NCBI GenBank assembly: GCA_030683195.1
Contig: JAUXQA010000470.1
Span: forward strand, 1 to 7,241
Source of the DNA: Rhodoferax sp.
GTDB taxonomy: Bacteria > Pseudomonadota > Gammaproteobacteria > Burkholderiales > Burkholderiaceae_C
Length of the DNA: 7,241 nt
Reading direction: 5' to 3'
Shown piece by piece: positions 1-5,048 of the stretch. A program made the position numbers and the translations under genes. Position 1 is the first letter of the stretch, and each line of letters opens with the position of its first letter. The notes below the pieces were generated by a model, which did not search any database, was not told the DNA's origin, and was given only the letters and a program-made list of their open reading frames with translations.

Positions 1-839
1 GGCAGTACGACCGCTGGATGACCGACCTGCTCAAGCGCGACACCGACATGGGCTTGTACCTGCTGTTTCAACTGGCATCCAATTCGCCAGTGGGCTACAG
101 CGCCTCGCACGCCTTGGTGAGCGCTGTGCTGTGCCATTTGATCGCACTGGAGCTGAAACTCCCCCAGGATGAACGCGACAGTCTGGTGCATGCCGCGCTG
201 ACGATGAACATCGCCATGACCCAGCTCCAGGACCAGATGGCGGGCCAGCTGGAGAAACCATCCGCTGAACAACTAGCTGCCATTAAGGACCACGCAGCCA
301 AGGGAATCCGGCTGCTAGGGGGCTTGGGCGTGGATGACCCGCTGTGGCTTGAAACCATCGCCCTGCACCATGACGACAGCGCAGGCAAGGGCAGCCTGCG
401 TCTGATCCCAGCCGAGCAGCGTCTTGCCCGCATCCTGCGTGTGGTGGACCGCTACGCCGCCATGATCAGCCCGCGCAAATCACGAGAAGGCCGCAGCGCC
501 ATGGATTCAGCGCGGTCCATCCTTGGCCTGACAACCGACATCGTGGACGAGGTGGGCCTGGTGCTGGTGGGGGTGGTGGGCCAGTGCCCGCCCGGAACTT
601 ATGTGCGAATGGATGATGGGCAAGTGGCCGTCGTGATGCGCCGCAGCGCCCAGCCCAACCGCCCTTTTGTGGCCATTGTGATCAATGAAGCCGGGGCGCT
701 GGTGAACCCGCCGCGCCTGCACCGCACCGCCACCGCCAGCCCGGGCATCAAGTCGGCCTTGCCGCCATCGGCCGTGCGTGAGCGGCTCAACCACTACCTC
801 ATTCTGCAAATGGGAGCCTACGCGGCACAGCACCCTTGA
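1..839 (+). CDS. Degenerate HD-GYP-type (HD domain) protein, 5' partial
   Basis: The frame is open to the left edge: codons before the first ATG at base 18 read QYDRW, so the true start lies outside and this is a C-terminal fragment ending at TGA 837-839. Counting from that ATG, the fold follows an HD-GYP phosphodiesterase: a first-helix His (H31 in YSASHALVS), the region that normally carries the HD pair (H58-T68), a later His (H92 in IKDHAAKGIRLL), an HH pair (H117-H118), and the downstream helix DRYAAMISPRKSREG. The end, QCPPGTYVRMDDGQVAVV, matches the PPG-x-x-VRL-x-DG-x-x-AVV strand module that commonly closes HD-GYP proteins. The HD pair itself is replaced by M63-N64 and the GYP segment by DDSAGKG. 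Seen: fold pattern and missing residues. Inferred: it probably lacks c-di-GMP hydrolysis and may act as a binding or regulatory protein. It is convergent with the amidotransferase gene. Confidence 0.8.
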   Translation, partial: QYDRWMTDLLKRDTDMGLYLLFQLASNSPVGYSASHALVSAVLCHLIALELKLPQDERDSLVHAALTMNIAMTQLQDQMAGQLEKPSAEQLAAIKDHAAKGIRLLGGLGVDDPLWLETIALHHDDSAGKGSLRLIPAEQRLARILRVVDRYAAMISPRKSREGRSAMDSARSILGLTTDIVDEVGLVLVGVVGQCPPGTYVRMDDGQVAVVMRRSAQPNRPFVAIVINEAGALVNPPRLHRTATASPGIKSALPPSAVRERLNHYLILQMGAYAAQHP

Positions 840-896
840 GTGCTCTACTTTTTATCTATAAAACCATTAAATAACGCCGGCTAGCGGATGATTTGA
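840..896. other. AT-rich convergent intergenic gap with a small inverted repeat
   Basis: These 57 bases separate the HD-GYP-like gene from the amidotransferase gene, which end towards each other. The stretch is clearly richer in A and T than its surroundings. It contains the inverted repeat TTTTAT-CT-ATAAAA at 850-863 and a short CCG-GCTAG-CGG motif near 877-887. Neither is a classic GC-rich hairpin followed by a T run, so a rho-independent terminator is possible but not demonstrated. No gene is visible here. Confidence 0.4.
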
Positions 897-1598
897 TTAA
901 AAATCACCTTCCATGAAGGCCCGCATCACTGCGGCGACCACCAAGCCGTCGTGGTCTAGGGCCAAACTGCTGATACCCGTGTTGTAGACGGTTTCTCCCA
1001 GAACCTCACGCCTTTTCCCCAACAAGTAGGCGTTGTAGTCTTCCACGAACTCGGGGTGGGGCTGCACGCAAAACACGTGCTTGCCAACGGAAAACGCCGC
1101 CACCGGACAAAACTCGCTGCTGGCCAGCAACTTGGCACCTGGAGGCAAGTCAAAGACCTGGTCCTGATGGCTGGCCAACAACGACAACTCGGTGCGCCCT
1201 GCGGCCAATTCCGGCGCATGCCACTGGTAGGTCAGGCGCCCCACTCCCCAGCCCTGCGGCGCACGCCCTACCCGGGCGCCCAGGCACAAGGCAATCAGCT
1301 GGTGGCCAAAGCAAATACCGATCAAGGTTTTACGCGCCTGCAGGAGTTGCGCCACCCGGGCGCGCAATTCAATCACCCAAGGCTCTTGCGAAAAGGCGTC
1401 AGCCTGGCTCCCCGTCAACAACACCGCATCAAAGCCGTCAAAAGACGCCGGGTAGTGCCCCAGGGTGGTGTTGAAAATCTCAAAAGTACCCTTGGCACCG
1501 GCACCCCGGAGCAGGCGTTCAAACATCGCACCATAGCTGGTGTAGAGCGGAGCGACCTGGGGGTCAAGCACATCGTTGTCAAGCACGCAATAGTTCAT
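897..1598 (-). CDS. Class I (type 1) glutamine amidotransferase, GMP-synthase-like
   Basis: A 233-residue protein with the full class I glutamine amidotransferase signature. The nucleophile elbow is GICFGHQL with Cys96, and the catalytic His and Glu are H181 and E183 in QPHPEF. An upstream LLTGSQADAF stretch (about 60-69) fits the oxyanion loop, and SHQDQV (143-148) is the usual H-x-D-x-V strand. The family takes the amide nitrogen from glutamine and usually passes it to a synthetase domain. Here the protein is stand-alone, has no synthetase neighbour and no signal peptide, so it is cytoplasmic. Its substrate cannot be named: a gamma-glutamyl hydrolase or GMP-synthase-like role are both open. 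The ATG at 1596-1598 is supported by GAAGG six bases upstream. That Shine-Dalgarno overlaps the TGA of plsY, so translation of the two genes is likely coupled. It is the last gene of the minus-strand run. Confidence 0.88.
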   Translation of the reverse strand: MNYCVLDNDVLDPQVAPLYTSYGAMFERLLRGAGAKGTFEIFNTTLGHYPASFDGFDAVLLTGSQADAFSQEPWVIELRARVAQLLQARKTLIGICFGHQLIALCLGARVGRAPQGWGVGRLTYQWHAPELAAGRTELSLLASHQDQVFDLPPGAKLLASSEFCPVAAFSVGKHVFCVQPHPEFVEDYNAYLLGKRREVLGETVYNTGISSLALDHDGLVVAAVMRAFMEGDF

Positions 1599-1610
1599 GG
1601 TTGGCCTTCA
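1599..1610 (-). promoter_or_regulatory. Ribosome binding site overlapping the plsY stop codon
   Basis: Read on the minus strand, the plsY stop TGA (1608-1610) runs straight into AGG, giving TGAAGG, then CCAACC and the amidotransferase ATG. The Shine-Dalgarno element therefore shares its first bases with the stop codon. This supports the ATG at 1598 and suggests that a ribosome finishing plsY can restart on the next gene. Confidence 0.6.
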
Positions 1611-2318
1611 GTGCTTGCGCTTGTGGTGCGGCTTATTGTCATGAGCGTGCTTGGGTTCGTGCTTGTGCGGTGCTGGGTGCGCCCCAGCTTTTTTACCAAG
1701 ACGCGACTCGGTGCCCTTGGCCAGGCGCCCCAGGTTCTCGGCATGGCGATAAATCAGCAGCAAGGACATGACGGACACCGCCAGCAAAACCCCCTTGTTC
1801 ATGAACCAGGCCGTGCCGTCGCCAAACACGTAGTACACCGGTGCAAACAGCGCTGCCGTGATGGAGGCCAGCGAAGAGTACCGGAAAAAATAAGCCATGA
1901 TCAACCAGGTGGCAGCCGTAGCCAGCCCCAAAATCCAACTGAACCCCAGCAACACACCTAACGCCGTGGCCACGCCTTTGCCGCCCACAAAACTGAAAAA
2001 CACCGGGTACAGGTGGCCGATAAAAGCCGCCAGCCCGACCATTGCCATGGTGCCCTCCTCCAGGCCATAAGGCTGGCCAAACCACTTGACCAGCATCACC
2101 GGCAACCAGCCCTTGGCGGCATCCAGCAGCAGCGTGGCAATGGCTGCGCCTTTGCTGCCCGATCGAAGCACATTGGTGGCTCCGGGATTCTTGCTGCCAA
2201 AGGTGCGCGGGTCGCTCAAGCCCATGGCACGGCTCACGATCACGGCAAACGAGAGAGAGCCAATGAGGTAACCCAACAAGGTGGCCAGATACGGTAAATA
2301 AGACGGGGTGGAATCCAA
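1608..2318 (-). CDS. plsY: PlsY, acyl-phosphate:glycerol-3-phosphate acyltransferase, with a His/Lys-rich tail and TTG start
   Basis: PlsY is an inner-membrane enzyme that transfers an acyl group from acyl-phosphate to glycerol-3-phosphate, giving lysophosphatidic acid, the first acylation of phospholipid synthesis. With the chosen start the protein has 236 residues. The family motifs are all present: GSLSFAVIVSR (20-30), the SKNPGATN loop (42-49) and GHLYPVFFSFVGGKGVAT (101-118, the glycine- and lysine-rich active-site motif). Hydrophobic segments lie near 8-28, 58-77, 92-108, 119-145, 151-166 and 176-190. The frame opens further upstream to an ATG at 2399, but the extra residues are hydrophilic and unlike the family. 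A TTG at 2318 has AGGAG exactly six bases before it and starts the protein just ahead of the first membrane helix. Residues 210-236 form an unusual basic tail with eight His and seven Lys/Arg beyond the normal family end (about 200-210 residues). Confidence 0.93.
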   Translation of the reverse strand: MDSTPSYLPYLATLLGYLIGSLSFAVIVSRAMGLSDPRTFGSKNPGATNVLRSGSKGAAIATLLLDAAKGWLPVMLVKWFGQPYGLEEGTMAMVGLAAFIGHLYPVFFSFVGGKGVATALGVLLGFSWILGLATAATWLIMAYFFRYSSLASITAALFAPVYYVFGDGTAWFMNKGVLLAVSVMSLLLIYRHAENLGRLAKGTESRLGKKAGAHPAPHKHEPKHAHDNKPHHKRKH

Positions 2319-2329
2319 GACTATCTCCT
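2319..2329 (-). promoter_or_regulatory. Ribosome binding site deciding the plsY TTG start
   Basis: On the minus strand CAGGAG is followed by ATAGTC and then TTG at 2316-2318, so a consensus AGGAG (2325-2329) sits six bases from the rare start codon. No comparable site precedes the upstream in-frame ATG at 2399. The element argues for a TTG start and against the 27-residue N-terminal extension. Confidence 0.65.
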
Positions 2330-2390
2330 GCTGATGCGCCCGGTGGTCGGGGCATAAAGAGGGTATTTTGCCAGCCTGCGCCAGCGGCCT

Positions 2391-2411
2391 CCCCTGCACG
2401 GGCGCAAGGGG
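2391..2411 (-). other. Intercistronic stem-loop between ybaK and plsY
   Basis: The 96-base gap between ybaK and plsY contains CCCCTGC, a six-base loop ACGGGC, and GCAAGGGG on the plus strand. This makes a GC-rich stem of seven pairs with one bulged base, a few bases after the ybaK stop. No T run follows it in the minus-strand direction, so it is not a standard rho-independent terminator. It could affect mRNA stability or cause partial attenuation between the two genes. Apart from the plsY ribosome binding site, nothing else stands out in the gap and I see no convincing promoter. Confidence 0.35.
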
Positions 2412-2414
2412 CTG

Positions 2415-2912
2415 TCAGTGCCCATCGTCCAGAGCACACTGGACCGGTATGGCGCCCAGCAGCGCCACACATACCTGGGGGTCGATGCCCACCAAGTAGC
2501 CCCTACGCCCGCCGTTAATCAAAATACCGGGCAGCTCAAGAATCGAGCTTTCCACGTAGATGGGCATGTCCCGGCGCAAGCCGAAGGGCGAGGTGCCGCC
2601 GACCAGATACCCACTGTGCCGGTTGGCCACCTCGGGCTGACAAGGCTCCACCGACTTGGCGCCAATCTGGCGCGCCAGGTTCTTGGTGGACACCTTGCGG
2701 TTACCGTGCATCAGCACAATCAAGGGCTTGGCGTCCTGGTCTTGCATGACGAGGGTTTTGACCACCATGAAGGGATCAAAACCCAGCACCTCGGCACTGT
2801 GTTGTGCGCCGCCGTGGGCCAGGTACTCATAGGGGTGCTCGGTGAACGCCACCTTGTGGGCTTTGAGCAGCTGGGTGGCGGGGGTTTCGCTGACACGGTC
2901 CTTTTTTGACAT
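2415..2912 (-). CDS. ybaK: YbaK/EbsC-family Cys-tRNA(Pro) deacylase
   Basis: A 165-residue single-domain protein of the YbaK/ProX family. YbaK is a cytoplasmic editing enzyme that removes cysteine from tRNA(Pro) mischarged by prolyl-tRNA synthetase. The conserved Lys is K52 in MVVKTLVM, and the G-x-x-x-P loop is GGTSPFG (105-111), with the usual preceding GYLV. Further family segments are MHGNRKVSTKNLA (68-80), in which K78 is in a typical position, and ESSILELPGILINGGRRGYLV near the end. Length is normal for E. coli-type YbaK. The frame is open upstream to 3131 inside the LysR gene, but the ATG at 2910-2912 yields the family N terminus, so the longer form is rejected. The start lies 10 bases after the LysR stop, with only a weak TGAG element in front, so translation may rely on coupling to the LysR gene. 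Co-transcription with plsY is possible. Confidence 0.93.
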   Translation of the reverse strand: MSKKDRVSETPATQLLKAHKVAFTEHPYEYLAHGGAQHSAEVLGFDPFMVVKTLVMQDQDAKPLIVLMHGNRKVSTKNLARQIGAKSVEPCQPEVANRHSGYLVGGTSPFGLRRDMPIYVESSILELPGILINGGRRGYLVGIDPQVCVALLGAIPVQCALDDGH

Positions 2913-2922
2913 AAAAATATAC

Positions 2923-3885
2923 TCAGAGTGGAGAGGGTGCGGTGGCCCGGTCGCTGACTGTGCGGCGGGCGGCCTTGAATTTGCCGTGCTCTTCAACGGC
3001 CGTGATGAGGGCTGACGAAAACGCCTGAACGACCGGCGTGAGTGCCCGCCCCTCCAGTGCGACGATCTGGAGGCGGCGCTGCTGCAACTGCGGCTCGTTA
3101 AACCGCCGGGCCACCAACAGACCGGCATCAACCCAGCGGGCCGCCGTCAGGTAACTGGCCAGCACAATGTCGAGCGCGCCAATCAGGGGGAACAGGGCCG
3201 ATGAAAAATTGCAGTCCACGCTGGGGGCATATTGCAAACCCTGCATGCTGCAACTCAAATCAAACAGCTGACGACTGGTGATGCTGCCGGTGCCCATCAG
3301 CAGCGGGTAGCGCACCGCATCACTCACGGTCACGCGAGGCTGGCGGGCCAGCGGATGCTCGGGCGACATGATGGCGTAGACCGGCGCCACCGCCGAATGC
3401 AGGAGCTGCAGGTTTTTATCCGGCACCAAAGCGTATTTCATGGCCAGATCCACCTCCCCCCGCTGAACCAGCCCACTCACCTCGTCCGGAACCGCCACCC
3501 GCAACTGAAACTGCACCGCCGGGTGGCTGGCGCGAAACGCACCAATCACCTGCGGCATGAAACCCGCCGCAAACCCCTCGGTACACGCCAGACGCACGCG
3601 CTCGTTGTCCCGGCGGGCCAGCCCGCGCAGTTGCTCCACCAGACGATCCGACTCATCGGCGCTGGCACCGGTGTGGGCCAGCAGGCGCTCACCGGCGGCG
3701 GTCAGGGTCATGCCGCGTGCCTGGCGCTCAAACAACACCACACCCAATGACTCTTCGAGCTTGCTGAGTTGCCGGCTCACGGCAGACGCCGCCACATGAA
3801 GCCGAAAGGCCGCCTGATTCACCGAACCGGTGCGGGCCACTTCCAGGAAATTGCGCAAGGGCAAACTGAGAAACGAGATACGCAT
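2923..3885 (-). CDS. LysR-type transcriptional regulator
   Basis: A 320-residue LysR-family regulator of normal length. The N-terminal winged helix-turn-helix spans about residues 8-67: LRNFLEVARTGSVNQAA, then SAVSRQLSKLEESLGVVLFER, with TLTAAGERLL closing the wing. The effector-binding domain runs from about 95 to 300 and has the periplasmic-binding-like fold, with VRLACTEGFAAGFMPQVIGAF as its first strand and helix. The frame is open upstream to an ATG at 3981, but MRISFLSLPL at 3885 places the helix-turn-helix at the normal distance and leaves the control region free; no strong Shine-Dalgarno precedes it (AAGGA lies 14 bases away). The gene is divergent from the Bug protein and M20 hydrolase genes, the standard arrangement for a LysR regulator and its targets, so it probably controls that pair and itself. 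Its effector is unknown; a substrate of the binding protein or hydrolase is a reasonable guess. Confidence 0.93.
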   Translation of the reverse strand: MRISFLSLPLRNFLEVARTGSVNQAAFRLHVAASAVSRQLSKLEESLGVVLFERQARGMTLTAAGERLLAHTGASADESDRLVEQLRGLARRDNERVRLACTEGFAAGFMPQVIGAFRASHPAVQFQLRVAVPDEVSGLVQRGEVDLAMKYALVPDKNLQLLHSAVAPVYAIMSPEHPLARQPRVTVSDAVRYPLLMGTGSITSRQLFDLSCSMQGLQYAPSVDCNFSSALFPLIGALDIVLASYLTAARWVDAGLLVARRFNEPQLQQRRLQIVALEGRALTPVVQAFSSALITAVEEHGKFKAARRTVSDRATAPSPL

Positions 3886-4066
3886 AGTCTGGTGTGATGT
3901 CCTTGAATTGCCCCGAAAGCAACGAGTCGTTGCCATATCTCTCACGCAGGCAACCCTAAATTGGCGCCCATAGTAAGGCATCTGGCGTTAAATTGAGTCA
4001 CGGCCCCTGGCACTGCGCGCCGGGGCACACGCGGATTGATTCACACTGCACTTTCAGAAAATTTTC
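3886..4066. promoter_or_regulatory. Divergent control region between the LysR gene and the Bug/M20 unit
   Basis: This 181-base region must hold promoters for both the leftward LysR gene and the rightward binding-protein gene. It contains a 15-base palindrome at 3919-3933, a second inverted repeat at 3929-3954, two copies of TAAATTG (3957-3963 and 3989-3995, 32 bases apart, close to three helical turns), and a GCCCC/GGGGC pair (4003-4007 and 4022-4026) in the probable leader of the binding-protein mRNA. I could not find a good sigma-70 pair in either direction, which fits activator-dependent promoters but does not prove them. No small gene is credible here. Confidence 0.6.
3919..3933. promoter_or_regulatory. 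Perfect 15-base palindrome, candidate LysR operator
   Basis: GCAACGA-G-TCGTTGC has two perfect 7-base arms around one central base. It lies 34 bases upstream of the LysR start and about 130 bases upstream of the binding-protein start, a plausible place for an autoregulating LysR recognition site. A third GCAAC half-site at 3950-3954 forms GTTGCC-N14-GGCAAC (3929-3934 with 3949-3954), so three half-sites sit in alternating orientation. LysR proteins often bind two adjacent dyads as a tetramer. The assignment is inference from symmetry and position. Confidence 0.45.
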
Positions 4067-5044
4067 ATGAAACAACTTGCCCGAGCCTCTCTTCTATTTG
4101 CCCTCTGTACCGCCGGCTCCTGGCTGCCCGCGACTGCCAACGAGACCTGGCCCACCAAAACCATCCGCATGGTGGTGCCCTTTCCGCCCGGTGGCGGCAC
4201 CGATGTGGTGGCCAGGGCGTTGGCCTTGAAGCTGGCCACGCAGGTTGGCAAACCGGTCGTCATCGACAACAAGCCCGGAGCCTCCACCATCATCGGCACC
4301 GAAGCGGTGGCGCGCAGCGAACCCGACGGCCACACGCTGTTGGTGTCAGGCTCCACCAGTTTCACAGTGAATCCAGCGCTGCGGTCCAAACTGCCTTATG
4401 ACCCCGTCAAAGACCTGGCACCTATCGCCATGGTGGCGCGGGCACCGCTGGTGCTGGTGGTGGCCGCCAATTCCCCTTACAAAACCCTGGCCGATCTGGT
4501 CGCTGGCGCCCGGGCCAAACCCAAAACGATCAACTACGCCACCTTTGGCTCGGGCTCCGGCCCGCACCTGGTGGGCACACTGCTGGAGCAGGCTGCGGGT
4601 ATCTCACTGCAGGATGTGCCTTACAAGGGCAGCGGCCCGGTGCTCATGGCCCTCATTGGCGGCGAAATCCAGCTCGGCGTTGACACTGTGGCAAGCGCGG
4701 CCCCGCAAATTCGCGCCGGCAAATTGCGCGCTCTCGCCATTGCCGGAACCACCCGCTCCAGTCTAATGCCCGACGTGCCCACCGTCGTTGAACTCAAATT
4801 ACCGGCAGCGGCCTTTGAGGCCTGGTATGCCGTGGCGGTACCGGCGCGCACTCCGCAGGTCGTGGTGAACCGGTTAATCAACGAAGTGGGCCGCGCCATG
4901 GCCGACCCGGACCTGCAAGCCCAGATCCGCGCCCAAGGCATGGAGCCCGTCAACCTTGGCCCAGCCGTCATGCGCCCGTTGATCGACGATGAAATTACGC
5001 GCTACCGCGCCCACGCCTGGCGCGCCAGGATCGTGGTGGAGTAA
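4067..5044 (+). CDS. Bug/TctC-family periplasmic solute-binding protein
   Basis: A 325-residue protein of the Bug (TctC) family, the large group of periplasmic binding proteins expanded in Bordetella and related Burkholderiales, which bind small carboxylates and related compounds. Residues 1-24 are a signal peptide: basic MKQLAR, a hydrophobic core, and a likely cut at ATA|N (24/25). Family motifs follow in order: WPTKTIRMVVPFPPGGGTDVVAR (28-50, ligand-loop PPGG-x-x-D), VVIDNKPGASTIIGTEAVA (64-82), PDGHTLL (86-92), LPYDPVKDLAPI (109-120), NYATFGSGSGPHL (156-168), DVPYKGSGPVLMALIGGEI (183-201) and MPDVPTVVE (234-242). The ATG at 4067 gives an intact signal peptide but has no clear Shine-Dalgarno. 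It is the first gene of a two-gene unit with the M20 hydrolase and divergent from LysR. No TctA or TctB subunit is in the window, so it must share a transporter, serve a sensor, or be incomplete here. The ligand cannot be read from sequence. Confidence 0.93.
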   Translation: MKQLARASLLFALCTAGSWLPATANETWPTKTIRMVVPFPPGGGTDVVARALALKLATQVGKPVVIDNKPGASTIIGTEAVARSEPDGHTLLVSGSTSFTVNPALRSKLPYDPVKDLAPIAMVARAPLVLVVAANSPYKTLADLVAGARAKPKTINYATFGSGSGPHLVGTLLEQAAGISLQDVPYKGSGPVLMALIGGEIQLGVDTVASAAPQIRAGKLRALAIAGTTRSSLMPDVPTVVELKLPAAAFEAWYAVAVPARTPQVVVNRLINEVGRAMADPDLQAQIRAQGMEPVNLGPAVMRPLIDDEITRYRAHAWRARIVVE

Positions 5045-5048
5045 ACCC
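5038..5048 (+). promoter_or_regulatory. Ribosome binding site of the M20 hydrolase inside the end of the Bug gene
   Basis: GGAG at 5038-5041 lies in the last codons of the binding-protein gene, followed by its TAA stop (5042-5044) and the hydrolase ATG at 5049, a spacing of seven bases. This selects the ATG at 5049 over an in-frame ATG at 4989 that would add 20 residues and overlap the upstream gene. It also indicates translation from one shared transcript. Confidence 0.65.

Noticed and set aside
1056..1961. A 301-residue open frame on the plus strand, antisense to the amidotransferase and plsY genes
   Set aside because: It overlaps two clearly recognised genes on the other strand, is rich in Gln, Arg and His as expected for a shadow frame in GC-rich DNA, and shows no known domain.
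2913..3131. Upstream extension of ybaK into the LysR gene
   Set aside because: The extra residues are Ser/Arg/Pro-rich shadow sequence, and the ATG at 2912 gives the normal family N terminus and length.
3886..3981. N-terminal extension of the LysR gene from an ATG at 3981
   Set aside because: It would put 32 extra residues before the helix-turn-helix and consume the operator region; start at 3885 fits the family.
4003..4026. GCCCC/GGGGC pair as a terminator or riboswitch
   Set aside because: Only five pairs with a 14-base loop and no T run; too weak to call, kept only as a note in the control region.
4989..5048. Earlier start for the M20 hydrolase
   Set aside because: It overlaps the end of the Bug gene, adds a sequence without family similarity, and has no ribosome binding site as good as GGAG before 5049.
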